Positions 15,933 through 23,865 of a stretch of DNA of 45,810 nucleotides are shown piece by piece. The translations under genes were made by a program, and so were the position numbers. The DNA lies in the NCBI GenBank assembly GCA_017466455.1, contig JAFTUD010000026.1, positions 1-45,810 of the forward strand. The letters run 5' to 3'. How positions within the stretch are numbered: position 1 is the first letter of the stretch; each line of letters begins with the position of its first letter. The notes beneath the pieces are model-generated. The model worked only from the letters and a program-made list of their open reading frames with translations. It was not told where the DNA came from and searched no databases. Source of the stretch: Clostridia bacterium. Its GTDB lineage: Bacteria > Bacillota_A > Clostridia > Oscillospirales > CAG-272.

Positions 15933-16742
15933 TTATTTTTTATCCGCGGAGTCGTTTTTGGAATACTCGCTGTATTTCTCGCAAATTTCCGCAGAGTCTC
16001 CGATTTCAACGATTTCTCCATTTTCAATCCATATAGCTCTTTGACAGAGCTTTTTTATTTGTGGCATATTATGAGAAACGATTATGAAGGTAACGCCCTT
16101 CTTTTGAAGCTCCTCTATCTTTTCGGCACATTTTTGCCTAAAATTTTCATCTCCTACCGACAAAAGCTCATCGACAAGAAGGATATCGGGGTCAACATCT
16201 ATTGCTATTGCAAAGCCAAGTCGTGACACCATTCCTGACGAGAAGTTTTTAAGCGGAACATCAATATAGTCGGCAAGCCCTGAAAACTCAACTATGCTAT
16301 CAAATTTGTTTTTCAGCTCTTTTTTAGTATAGCCGAGAATTGCGCCGTTCAAATGAATATTTTCACGGGCAGTCGCCTCATAATCAAAGCCCGCGCCCAA
16401 ATTCAAAAGCGGGGCAATATTTCCTTTTGTTTTTACTGTTCCCGCAGTGGGCTTAATAATACCCGTAATTATCTTCAAAATGGTGCTTTTTCCTGCTCCA
16501 TTATGACCGATAATTCCAACGCTTTCTCCCCTTTTTATATTAAAGGTGATGTTTTCAAGCGTTTTTTTCTTTCTTTTTTTGATCTTACCCTTTACAAGGC
16601 GGATAAAGAATTCCTTCATGTTGTCGATTTTCTCGTCCTGCATGTAGTATTCCATTCCGACATTATCAAGAGATATAACCACATCATCCATTTCGTCTGA
16701 TGTATCATTTGCGGGCAACAAAAGCTCCTTTTGTTCGTCCAT
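15933..16742 (-). CDS. ABC exporter ATPase for surface polysaccharide (TagH/KpsT-type)
   Basis: A 269-residue ATPase that powers export of a lipid-linked polysaccharide. Walker A GHNGAGKST, signature FSSGMVSRLGFAIAI, Walker B ILLVDELLSVGDE and the switch His in VSHN are all present. The ENIHLNGAILGY segment is typical of the TagH/RfbE/KpsT class. The N-terminal 40 residues resemble the TagH-type extension that begins before the core. No C-terminal carbohydrate-binding domain, so substrate is not selected there. Eight bases after the permease gene, its obligate partner. Confidence 0.93.
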   Translation of the reverse strand: MDEQKELLLPANDTSDEMDDVVISLDNVGMEYYMQDEKIDNMKEFFIRLVKGKIKKRKKKTLENITFNIKRGESVGIIGHNGAGKSTILKIITGIIKPTAGTVKTKGNIAPLLNLGAGFDYEATARENIHLNGAILGYTKKELKNKFDSIVEFSGLADYIDVPLKNFSSGMVSRLGFAIAIDVDPDILLVDELLSVGDENFRQKCAEKIEELQKKGVTFIIVSHNMPQIKKLCQRAIWIENGEIVEIGDSAEICEKYSEYSKNDSADKK

Positions 16743-16750
16743 ATGACCTC

Positions 16751-17629
16751 TTAAATACTGAAAATGAATTTTCTTTTCGTTAATGAGAAAATAATTGTTC
16801 CGATAACGGCGAATGAAAGCCCTATCAAATAAAGCGTAAGCAGGCTTGTATCTACTGCCGCCTCATGCAGAGTTCCCGTCTTTACACGGTAAATAATGTC
16901 TCTGAAATACTCTACATAATGTGCCATTGGATTGAGCTTCATAACAAGCTTCATAACAATTTCCTGCCAAAGTGAGCCAAGGCTACCGATTTTATAGAAT
17001 ATTGGCGTGAAGTACATCCACAAGGTCAAAAACACATTGTAGAAGTGCATTACATCTCTGAAAAATACATATAGCGCTGACAAAATAAGCGACACGCCGT
17101 AATTGAACAGGAACAGTGCGGGAAGCATCGGTATTGTAAGCCAAACCATTCGGCTAAATACCGGAACACGAATGCTTACAATAAGCATAACTATTATAAG
17201 TGCAATAAAGGAAAACAGGAAGTTTACTATTGCAATCAGGTTTGTTGACAGGGGAAAGACCTCATATGCAATCTTATTTTTAGTAAGCAGTCCCCTATTA
17301 TATACAAGCGACGGCAACGATTGTGAGGTTGCGGCACGCATTGTATTAAAGATTATATTTCCGCAAAGGAGATACAAAAGATATGTTTTATCATCGTTAT
17401 AGTCAAGGATTGTACCGAAAACTATATACATTACAAACATATTGAGCAAGGGGTTCAGAATTGTCCAAATGACTCCTATTGCGGAGTTTCTGTACTGTAG
17501 CTTTACTCCTCGCTTAACAAGCTGAATGACAATGTTTTTATTTCTTATAAGCTCCTTTTTTTGCTTTGCCAAAAACGGAGTTACCTTTTGCTTGATTGCG
17601 GAAAAATTTTGTGAATTAAAAAATTTCAT
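16751..17629 (-). CDS. ABC-2 polysaccharide export permease (TagG/RfbD-type)
   Basis: A 292-residue integral membrane permease with about six helices. YRNSAIGVIWTILNPLLNMFVMYIVFG and the LYVFFRDVMHFYNVFLTLWM region are typical of teichoic acid/O-antigen exporters, as is the closing MNPMAHYVEYFRDII. Pairs with the following ATPase. The basic N-terminus (KQKKELIRNKNIVIQLVKRG) matches the amphipathic gate helix seen in this class. First gene of the polysaccharide operon, with a consensus promoter at 17666-17694. Confidence 0.93.
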   Translation of the reverse strand: MKFFNSQNFSAIKQKVTPFLAKQKKELIRNKNIVIQLVKRGVKLQYRNSAIGVIWTILNPLLNMFVMYIVFGTILDYNDDKTYLLYLLCGNIIFNTMRAATSQSLPSLVYNRGLLTKNKIAYEVFPLSTNLIAIVNFLFSFIALIIVMLIVSIRVPVFSRMVWLTIPMLPALFLFNYGVSLILSALYVFFRDVMHFYNVFLTLWMYFTPIFYKIGSLGSLWQEIVMKLVMKLNPMAHYVEYFRDIIYRVKTGTLHEAAVDTSLLTLYLIGLSFAVIGTIIFSLTKRKFIFSI

Positions 17630-17665
17630 AAAAATTCCATTTAAAAATTAAGCATTATTTTATAT

Positions 17666-17694
17666 ATTATAACAAATATTGACAGCTTTGTCAA
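17666..17694 (-). promoter_or_regulatory. Promoter of the polysaccharide operon
   Basis: Minus-strand TTGACA (17689-17694), 17-base spacer, TATAAT (17666-17671), immediately after folC. Confidence 0.85.
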
Positions 17695-17707
17695 GTGTTA
17701 GCATATA

Positions 17708-18991
17708 TTAGGCTTTTTTGTCGAATGCTAAAAGCGCATCGCACACCTCGGAATACATATAAAGCGAGCCCGTGCAAAGAATTGGAGTGCCATCGCGCTC
17801 AGATGAATTATACGCTGATGCAAGCGCATCGCTTACGCTTGAAAAGGCGTATGAGCGAACGCCCCGCGATGCAAAGAGCTCTGCATATTTTTGTGCGTCA
17901 AGGGCGCGCGGATTGTTCGGGGTAACGCAGTAAACAGCGCATGCAACCGATGAAATTTTATCGGCAATATATTCATAATCCTTGTCCGCCATTACGCCGG
18001 TTACAATTTTGATTTTTTGCCCCTCAAAGTACTTCTCTACACTTGACACAGCGGAGCAAACGCCCTCGGGATTATGTCCGCCGTCGGCGATAACAAGTGG
18101 GGATTTAGAAAGAATTTCAAATCTTGCATGCCACTTGACGCTTGCAAGTCCGTCATAAATTGCGGACTTGGGGATTGACATTCCGCCTCTTTTAAGGATA
18201 TCAACCGCACAAAGCACATTTGAGGCATTAAAGGGCTGATATTCTCCAAGCAACGGGATATAGATATCCTTATAATCGCCAAAATCAAGGATTGTGCCAT
18301 CAAGGTCAAATCTTTTTATGGCGGTTTTGCTGTGGTCAACGGTATATATCGGTGCCAAGCACTCGCCTGCTCTTTTTGAGATTACTGCGCTTGCCTCATT
18401 GCTTGTTCCGCACCACAGGCACGGAACCTCAGGCTTTATAATACCCGCCTTTTCGCCCGCGATTTCCTTAACAGTATTTCCCAAAATCGATGTATGGTCA
18501 AGTGCAATTCCCGTAATGACGGTCAATACGGGGGTATCAATTATATTAGTGCTGTCAAGCCTACCCCCAAGACCGCATTCAAGAATGACATAATCGCAGT
18601 TGTTTTTTGCGAAGTAGTCAAATGCGATAGCCGTAATAAGCTCAAACTCGGTCGGCTTTTCATCCATTGAGTCGGCAAAGGGCTTTATCCTGTCTGTAAG
18701 CTCGGCAAGCTCATCATTTGATATCATTTCGCCGTTTATTGCCATTCGCTCATTAAAAACCCTTACATAGGGTGATGTAAACAAGCCAACCTTATAGCCT
18801 GCGCTTTTCAGGATTGATGACAGCATTGCGCAAAATGACCCCTTACCGTTTGTGCCTGCGACATGAATGAATTTAAGGGATTTTTGCGGGTTGCCAAGGG
18901 CGTTACAAAGCTTTTCTATACGCTCAAGCCCCGGATTGCAAAAGGTCCAGTTTATTTTATGGATATAGTCAATAGCCTCGTTATAGGTCAT
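17708..18991 (-). CDS. folC: Bifunctional folylpolyglutamate synthase/dihydrofolate synthase
   Basis: Mur-ligase-family enzyme that adds glutamate to dihydropteroate/folates, retaining them in the cell. The 427 residues show the P-loop HVAGTNGKGSFCAML, the LGLF-type TSPYVRVFNERM loop, CGLGGRLDSTN and the late DGGHNPEG motif. The ATG at 18991 is chosen because GGGAGAG precedes it at good spacing; an in-frame ATG at 19012 has none. It overlaps the end of folT by 11 bases, so folate uptake and retention are translationally coupled under one riboswitch. Confidence 0.93.
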   Translation of the reverse strand: MTYNEAIDYIHKINWTFCNPGLERIEKLCNALGNPQKSLKFIHVAGTNGKGSFCAMLSSILKSAGYKVGLFTSPYVRVFNERMAINGEMISNDELAELTDRIKPFADSMDEKPTEFELITAIAFDYFAKNNCDYVILECGLGGRLDSTNIIDTPVLTVITGIALDHTSILGNTVKEIAGEKAGIIKPEVPCLWCGTSNEASAVISKRAGECLAPIYTVDHSKTAIKRFDLDGTILDFGDYKDIYIPLLGEYQPFNASNVLCAVDILKRGGMSIPKSAIYDGLASVKWHARFEILSKSPLVIADGGHNPEGVCSAVSSVEKYFEGQKIKIVTGVMADKDYEYIADKISSVACAVYCVTPNNPRALDAQKYAELFASRGVRSYAFSSVSDALASAYNSSERDGTPILCTGSLYMYSEVCDALLAFDKKA

Positions 18992-19541
18992 TTTTTCTCT
19001 CCCTGTCAACATATCCTACCACGCTTGCAAAGCTTTTTCTCTTAAGCAAGGAGCAAATAAGCAGGATTTCAATGGGGGCAATTATCAAGTAAATCGGTAT
19101 TCTCCAAAGAACCAAAAGCTGGTAGTATTGAAAAAGTCCGATAGGCTTTACTATCATTGAACCAACGACATGCGCAAGCGCGCCCGAAAGCACGATTTGA
19201 GCTGTGCCCTTTTTGCGGATTATGAATTTCGAGCAAATACCCGAAACTACCCCGACAAGGCATGCGCCGAGTGTGACAATCAAATTCGGCGGATATACCT
19301 GATTTGAAAAAAGATAGCTGATAAGATCCGAGCCTGCTCCGACTACTCCGCCAACGATAGGTCCAAACAAAATTCCTGTGAGAATAATCGGCAGATTTTC
19401 AAAGGTGATTCTAAAAACACCGCCAAAGTCCAAGAAATTCTTACAGAATATGCCTATTGCCACGCTTGTCGCAGTAAGCATTGCGCAAATGGTTAGATTT
19501 TTAAGGCTTCCAAAAAGCCTAATTTTGTTTTTTTGTTTCAT
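18981..19541 (-). CDS. folT: Folate ECF transporter S component
   Basis: Membrane-embedded folate-binding subunit of an ECF importer (186 residues, about six helices). Support comes from TICAMLTATSVAIGIFCKNF at the N-terminus, the GGVFRITFENLPIILTGILF and FGPIVGGVVGAGSDLISYLF segments, and the GALAHVVGSMIVKPIGL motif of the FolT group. The ATG at 19541 has AGGAGG upstream; the longer open frame is riboswitch RNA. It lies behind a tetrahydrofolate riboswitch and overlaps folC, which makes folate the substrate with good confidence. Confidence 0.92.
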   Translation of the reverse strand: MKQKNKIRLFGSLKNLTICAMLTATSVAIGIFCKNFLDFGGVFRITFENLPIILTGILFGPIVGGVVGAGSDLISYLFSNQVYPPNLIVTLGACLVGVVSGICSKFIIRKKGTAQIVLSGALAHVVGSMIVKPIGLFQYYQLLVLWRIPIYLIIAPIEILLICSLLKRKSFASVVGYVDRERKNDL

Positions 19542-19590
19542 AAATAAAAATACCTCCTCGACGATATACAGATTTTCAGCAACCATCTTG

Positions 19591-19693
19591 GAGATAAGTC
19601 CAGCGGGATGCAATGAGCGTACCGCAACCATAGTTTTCGTTCAAAGGGCAACTCCCCGTCCCTTTGACACTTGACGCACGCACATTTACTCTG
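19591..19693 (-). promoter_or_regulatory. Tetrahydrofolate (THF) riboswitch
   Basis: On the minus strand the leader of folT contains the conserved blocks of the THF aptamer in order: GCGTCAAGTG, then GGGACGGGGAGTTGCC, ACGAAAA, GGTTGCGGTACG and GCATCCCGCTGGAC. The segments GAGTAA and TTATCTC close the outer stem. It ends about 50 bases before the folT start, close to the AGGAGG site, so control of translation initiation is likely. Recognition rests on the motif blocks. Confidence 0.93.
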
Positions 19694-19714
19694 TAAAATC
19701 TTTTTATGCTATAT

Positions 19715-19743
19715 ATCTTATCACATAAACATCTTTTTTTCAA
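19715..19743 (-). promoter_or_regulatory. Promoter of the THF riboswitch/folT-folC operon
   Basis: Minus-strand TTGAAA (19738-19743), 17-base spacer, TAAGAT (19715-19720). Confidence 0.7.
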
Positions 19744-19781
19744 TACTTTTTAAAAATTCACACAAAATTCAGACTTATGGC

Positions 19782-19811
19782 TTGACAAGACAGCTTACTT
19801 AGTTGTATAAT
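19782..19811 (+). promoter_or_regulatory. Promoter of the metal-type operon
   Basis: TTGACA (19782-19787), 18-base spacer, TATAAT (19806-19811). Confidence 0.8.
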
Positions 19812-19819
19812 TGACATGT

Positions 19820-19842
19820 AATTTGAGAATGTTTCTCAAATT
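19820..19842. promoter_or_regulatory. Fur-family-like operator
   Basis: Inverted repeat with 10-bp arms, AATTTGAGAA and TTCTCAAATT, around TGT, starting about nine bases after the -10. Its core reads as a 7-1-7 element, TGAGAAT-G-TTTCTCA, close to the Fur-family consensus TGATAAT-n-ATTATCA. Position over the transcription start fits metal-dependent repression. Which regulator (Fur, Zur, PerR) is not determinable. Confidence 0.55.
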
Positions 19843-19909
19843 TGAAAATGAAATTGAGAAATTACATCTCACGACATTCTATTCACACACTGTTTATAAA
19901 GGAATAATT

Positions 19910-20764
19910 ATGCCATTTGAAGAAATTTTACATGTGATTTTACACGCCGTTATTGAGACGCTAAAATCAATTCCTTTCCTCTTTCTTGCCTATTTGCTAA
20001 TGGAGTTTATCGAGCATAAGGCGTCGGAGAAAATGGAAGGGACGATGAAGAAAATCGGGAAAACCGGACCCCTTATCGGCTCTTGCCTCGGCTCTATCCC
20101 ACAATGCGGATTTTCCGCATCAGCCTCTAACCTATATACTGCAGGGCTTTTGACCGAGGGTACGCTAATTGCGGTGTTTCTGTCAACCTCAGATGAGGCA
20201 ATTCCCCTACTGCTTGGAAATCCCGAGGCGCACGGTGCTATTTGGAAGCTACTTGCCTGCAAGATTGCAATCGGAATTGTCGCCGGATTCACAATTGATT
20301 TTATTCTCAAAAAATTGAGGATTGAAAAGGCTACGGTTGACCTATGTGAGGATTGTGGCTGTGATGAGGAAAACGGTATTTTGAAGCCCGCCCTAAAGCA
20401 CACACTGAAGATTACGATCTTTATTCTCGTTGTAAATCTCGTTTTGGGCTTTGCCATTGAGCTTTTGGGTCACGACAAGCTAAATGCCATTTTGCTAAGC
20501 GGAAGCCTTGCTCAACCGTTTGTTACTGCTCTTGTCGGTCTTATTCCGAACTGCGCTGTATCGGTTGCGCTTACCGAGCTTTACATAAGCGGGGCTTTAT
20601 CATTCGGCTCTTGCATTGCGGGTCTTTGCTCGGGCGCGGGAATTGGTCTTACTGTGCTATTCAAGGCTAACAAAAACAAAAAGGAAAATATACGCATAAC
20701 TGTGATTTTATACGCAATATCAGCTATTTTCGGTCTTGCGCTTATGCTATGCGGTGTTAAATAG
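19910..20764 (+). CDS. Putative 10-TM heavy-metal exporter-like permease (ArsP_2 type)
   Basis: A 284-residue polytopic membrane protein in two similar halves, each with a Gly/Ser-Ile-Pro-x-Cys motif: GSIPQCGFSASASNLY in the first and GLIPNCAVSVALTELY in the second. This layout matches the putative 10-TM heavy-metal exporter family (PF11449-like, annotated variously as arsenic efflux or manganese transporter). Between the halves lies a hydrophilic Cys/acid loop, DLCEDCGCDEENG, which could bind metal. The ATG at 19910 with AAAGGA is used; the upstream extension covers promoter and operator. First gene of the metal-type operon. Confidence 0.85.
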   Translation: MPFEEILHVILHAVIETLKSIPFLFLAYLLMEFIEHKASEKMEGTMKKIGKTGPLIGSCLGSIPQCGFSASASNLYTAGLLTEGTLIAVFLSTSDEAIPLLLGNPEAHGAIWKLLACKIAIGIVAGFTIDFILKKLRIEKATVDLCEDCGCDEENGILKPALKHTLKITIFILVVNLVLGFAIELLGHDKLNAILLSGSLAQPFVTALVGLIPNCAVSVALTELYISGALSFGSCIAGLCSGAGIGLTVLFKANKNKKENIRITVILYAISAIFGLALMLCGVK

Positions 20765-20773
20765 GAGGATTTT

Positions 20774-21415
20774 ATGATAAGCATTAAAAATTTATCAAAG
20801 CATTTTGCAAACGAAACCGCTATTGACTATCGTGATATGACATTTGAGGACGGGAAATCGTACATGCTTCTCGGTGCTTCGGGCTGTGGAAAATCAACGC
20901 TACTTAATATGATTGCAGGTATTCTCTCCCCCGAGGGCGGAGAAATTGAGATTGACGGAATTGACATAACCAAGCGCTCTCAAAAGGAAAAGGACAAGTT
21001 TAGAATTGAGAAAATCGGCTACATATTCCAAGATTTTAAGCTAATTCCCGAAATGACGGTGATTGACAACATAAATATCTTAAAATTAGAGGGGGTTGAC
21101 ACCTCGGGCGTTGATGACATTTTAAAAAGGCTATCAATATTTGAAAAGAAGAACAAAAAGGTCAAGCACCTATCCGGCGGTGAAAAGCAAAGGGTTGCCA
21201 TTGCCCGTGCTATTGTTAAAATGCCCGACATTATTCTCGCTGATGAGCCGACGGGCAATTTGAACTTTGCTATCGGAGAGGAAGTAATTAAGGCGCTGAT
21301 TGAAATTTCGCAGGGCAAGACGCTTATTGCGGTTACACACGATGAGCGCTTGGCAAAATACTTTGACTATGTTATTGATATGAATGAAATGACAGGAGGT
21401 AGACGAGATGTTTAA
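20774..21415 (+). CDS. ABC transporter ATPase (LolD/MacB-type)
   Basis: A 213-residue ATPase with Walker A GASGCGKST, signature LSGGEKQRVAIARAIVK, Walker B IILADEPTGNL and the switch His in VTHDE. The DEPTGNL form belongs to the LolD/MacB/FtsE class that works with FtsX-like permeases rather than classical importers. The ATG follows AGGAGG and lies nine bases after the permease-like gene. It overlaps the FtsX-type permease by eight bases, so the two form one complex. Role in metal handling is inferred from context. Confidence 0.92.
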   Translation: MISIKNLSKHFANETAIDYRDMTFEDGKSYMLLGASGCGKSTLLNMIAGILSPEGGEIEIDGIDITKRSQKEKDKFRIEKIGYIFQDFKLIPEMTVIDNINILKLEGVDTSGVDDILKRLSIFEKKNKKVKHLSGGEKQRVAIARAIVKMPDIILADEPTGNLNFAIGEEVIKALIEISQGKTLIAVTHDERLAKYFDYVIDMNEMTGGRRDV

Positions 21416-22583
21416 ATTTGCTCTCAAAAACATGGCGATTAAGAAGATACAAATAATTCTTGTCGTTTTATCTATCGTTATTTCCGCAGGTGTTGCTATT
21501 CTTGCCTACAATATCGCATCTCAGATTGATGACGGAATCACGGGCAATGCAGGCTACTACTCTCTTATTGTCGGTCCTGCCGGCTCAAATACCGACCTTG
21601 CCATGAATTCAATGTACTTTACAGGAAATCCAACGGAGACAATTCCCTACTCCTACAAGGAAACACTTGAGCAAAACACGAATGTAAAAAGGGTTATTCC
21701 TCTTGCTATCGGCGGTGGAACATACAAAAATCAGTACAAGGTTGTGGGCACGGGCGCTGACCTTTTTGCAGGAAATGATTTTTATCAAGGAGCTGTATTT
21801 GATGACGGCTCAATATCCCAGGTTGTTGTTGGATACACGCTTGCACAAAGAAACAACCTAAAGGTTGGAGATAAAATCAAGATAGGTCACGGAGCTGACG
21901 AGCACGGTCAAGAGCTTGAGGTTGTCGGCATACTTGAGCAAACATATTCAACCTACGACAGTATAGTGTTCACGCAGGTGCAAACGCTTTGGCATTTACA
22001 CGAGCATGAGGGCGAGGAGCATGAGCATCATAATGTATATGCGTTTCTTATCAATACAAAAAGCATGACCGGTGCAACTATGCTTGTAAACAGTCTGAAC
22101 AACACGGTAATAACTGATGAGCATGGTGAATCCTACCCTATTCAAGCCATTGAGCCGATGAATATTGTTCGCGGTGTGCTTGATGACCTTGGAGATACGA
22201 AATATATAACCTTCGTGCTTTGCGGTATCATTTTGGCGATGAACATTCTTATAATTTCAATTATTACGCTACTTAACATGTACAACTCAAAGAAGGAAAT
22301 TGAGCTTATGCGACTTATCGGTATTAGCATGAGCAAGATTAACCTGCTCTACATTATTCAAAACAGTATAATCGGTCTTATTTCAACTGCGCTTGCCTTT
22401 GGTGCATCAAGACTTTGTCTTTTGTTCATGAGCGATTATGTTCAGAGCATGGGCGTTGTGCTTAATTACGGAAAGGTATATGCGCTTGAATTTGTTATAC
22501 TCCTAGGGGTATTTCTAATCAGCGTTTTGCCAACGATTATTTGCACATACTCTATGGCAAGAAAGGATAGCTTAGCACAATGA
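21408..22583 (+). CDS. FtsX/MacB-type ABC permease with His-rich extracellular loop
   Basis: A 391-residue permease: N-terminal membrane helix (about 13-36), large extracellular MacB-like domain (about 40-265) and three C-terminal helices (about 267-290, 312-334 and 360-381). Within the extracellular domain, residues 196-208 read HLHEHEGEEHEHH, a metal-binding-type His cluster. The KKEIELMRLIGIS segment before the third helix is typical of FtsX-like permeases. It resembles the permease of the Zur-controlled DUF3299-linked zinc system of Gram-negatives (PA4063-PA4066 layout in Pseudomonas). Overlaps the lipoprotein gene by four bases. Confidence 0.9.
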   Translation: MFKFALKNMAIKKIQIILVVLSIVISAGVAILAYNIASQIDDGITGNAGYYSLIVGPAGSNTDLAMNSMYFTGNPTETIPYSYKETLEQNTNVKRVIPLAIGGGTYKNQYKVVGTGADLFAGNDFYQGAVFDDGSISQVVVGYTLAQRNNLKVGDKIKIGHGADEHGQELEVVGILEQTYSTYDSIVFTQVQTLWHLHEHEGEEHEHHNVYAFLINTKSMTGATMLVNSLNNTVITDEHGESYPIQAIEPMNIVRGVLDDLGDTKYITFVLCGIILAMNILIISIITLLNMYNSKKEIELMRLIGISMSKINLLYIIQNSIIGLISTALAFGASRLCLLFMSDYVQSMGVVLNYGKVYALEFVILLGVFLISVLPTIICTYSMARKDSLAQ

Positions 22584-23524
22584 AAAAGAATATTTTTATA
22601 AAAGCTCTTGCGTTTATCCTTATTTTTGCGTTTGTTCTCGCTTTTTCCGCCTGCGGTAGCGTCGACTACTCTAACCCGACAAAAATAAGCTTCAAAAACG
22701 CATTAAAGTACGAATATTTAAAGGGGCTTGACGGAACGCCTATTACGATAAACGGATATATGGCGACAAGCTCTCCTGTTGACGGCTCTTACATATATCT
22801 TATGAACCTTCCGTATCAAAGCTGTCCGTTCTGTCTGCCTAACACAAACGAGCTTTCCAACACGATGGCGGTTTATCCTCAAAAGGGCAAAAAGTTTGAT
22901 TACACAACTCAGGCAATAAAGATAACCGGTATTCTTGAGGTTTCAAGAGATAAGAGCACATTCTTTACGGACAATTACGGCTATGAGTTCAATTTTAAGA
23001 TTGTAGATGCGTATTATGAAATTCTTGATGAAAGTGAGCTTGGCGACAAGTCGCTTTGGTCTCAAATTGCAACGAGTGACATTATAACGGACATTTACAC
23101 AATGTACGATTATGCGTATTTTACAACGCATTGGTTCAATTATACCGCAAAGTTTGAAAGCGGTGAGGACTACCTCTACCCAAGCGATGCTATTTACTTT
23201 ATTACTCAAGACAAGGCGCAGTTTAACTACGGCTATAAGGACACATACTTCGACTCGCTTCGTGCCTCGGTTTTAGCGATAAGCGAAACGGAGCTTGGCG
23301 ACCTTATTGAGAACATAAATAAGGTTGAGGCGATGACAAAAACCGCGGTATCCGAGCTACAAAGAGGGCTCAACAACACCGATGTTTACAAGCCTGTTGT
23401 AAAATACTCCGATGAGTTTAAGGAAAACAGAACCCAGTATGAGTATGTAGACGACACGCTTCAAAAGCAATATAACGAGCTTTTCAACGAATTTTCCGAA
23501 TGGATGTCAAGCTTTGAATATTAA
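22580..23524 (+). CDS. DUF3299-like lipoprotein of the metal ABC system
   Basis: Secreted lipoprotein of 314 residues with signal peptide and lipobox LAFSAC (Cys25). An early segment, LDGTPITINGYM followed about 20 residues later by YQSCPFCLPN, resembles DUF3299 proteins (gene neighbours of Zn-regulated LolD/FtsX-type ABC genes), in which a GxM strand precedes a Cys-containing pocket. Here the cysteines are paired as CPFC (82 and 85), which could bind metal or be redox active. The C-terminal half is helical and Asn/Glu/Lys rich. Last gene of the operon; a terminator follows. Confidence 0.8.
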   Translation: MKKNIFIKALAFILIFAFVLAFSACGSVDYSNPTKISFKNALKYEYLKGLDGTPITINGYMATSSPVDGSYIYLMNLPYQSCPFCLPNTNELSNTMAVYPQKGKKFDYTTQAIKITGILEVSRDKSTFFTDNYGYEFNFKIVDAYYEILDESELGDKSLWSQIATSDIITDIYTMYDYAYFTTHWFNYTAKFESGEDYLYPSDAIYFITQDKAQFNYGYKDTYFDSLRASVLAISETELGDLIENINKVEAMTKTAVSELQRGLNNTDVYKPVVKYSDEFKENRTQYEYVDDTLQKQYNELFNEFSEWMSSFEY

Positions 23525-23530
23525 AAATGT

Positions 23531-23560
23531 GGGCAGGGAGCAATTCCCTGCTCTTGTTTT
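23531..23560 (+). terminator. Terminator of the metal-type operon
   Basis: Nine-bp stem GGGCAGGGA / TCCCTGCTC (one G-T pair) followed by TTGTTTTATAATTTTTTT. Confidence 0.88.
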
Positions 23561-23581
23561 ATAATTTTTTTGATTTTCGCC

Positions 23582-23610
23582 TTGACAAGCTTGATTTTAT
23601 ATGCTAAAAT
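23582..23610 (+). promoter_or_regulatory. Promoter of the thrS T-box transcript
   Basis: TTGACA (23582-23587), 17-base spacer, TAAAAT (23605-23610). Confidence 0.85.
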
Positions 23611-23616
23611 AGGTCA

Positions 23617-23840
23617 CAACAAAGGCTTTGACGGAAAGAGTAACAAAATTTTCGTTTTTCAGAGAGGATAGCGCCTTGGTGAAAGCTATCTATTACGATT
23701 TTTGCGAAGACCACTCCCGAGCTGTGAAGGGGTAACAACCTTTACCGTTTTCCGCGTTAAGGATTTTGAGTTAAAAGCAAGGTGGAACCGTGTTAACTGC
23801 ACCCTTGATGTCATTTTGGCGTCAAGGGTTTTATTTTTTG
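23617..23840 (+). promoter_or_regulatory. T-box leader, threonine-specific
   Basis: The T-box sequence AAGGTGGAACCGTG lies at 23779-23792, and the stem I AG-bulge region CAGAGAGGA and GGTGAAAGC are upstream. The candidate specifier is ACC at 23710-23712 (context GAAGACCACTCC), a threonine codon, matching the downstream gene. The terminator stem ACCCTTGATG / CGTCAAGGGT (23801-23829) with a T run follows the T-box. Uncharged threonyl-tRNA should favour the antiterminator and raise thrS expression. Confidence 0.92.
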
Positions 23841-23865
23841 AATTTATTTTACAGGAGGATTATTT

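Noticed and set aside
19542..19631. N-terminal extension of folT
   Set aside because: The extra 30 codons coincide with the 3' part of the THF riboswitch and the AGGAGG site; the ATG at 19541 is better.
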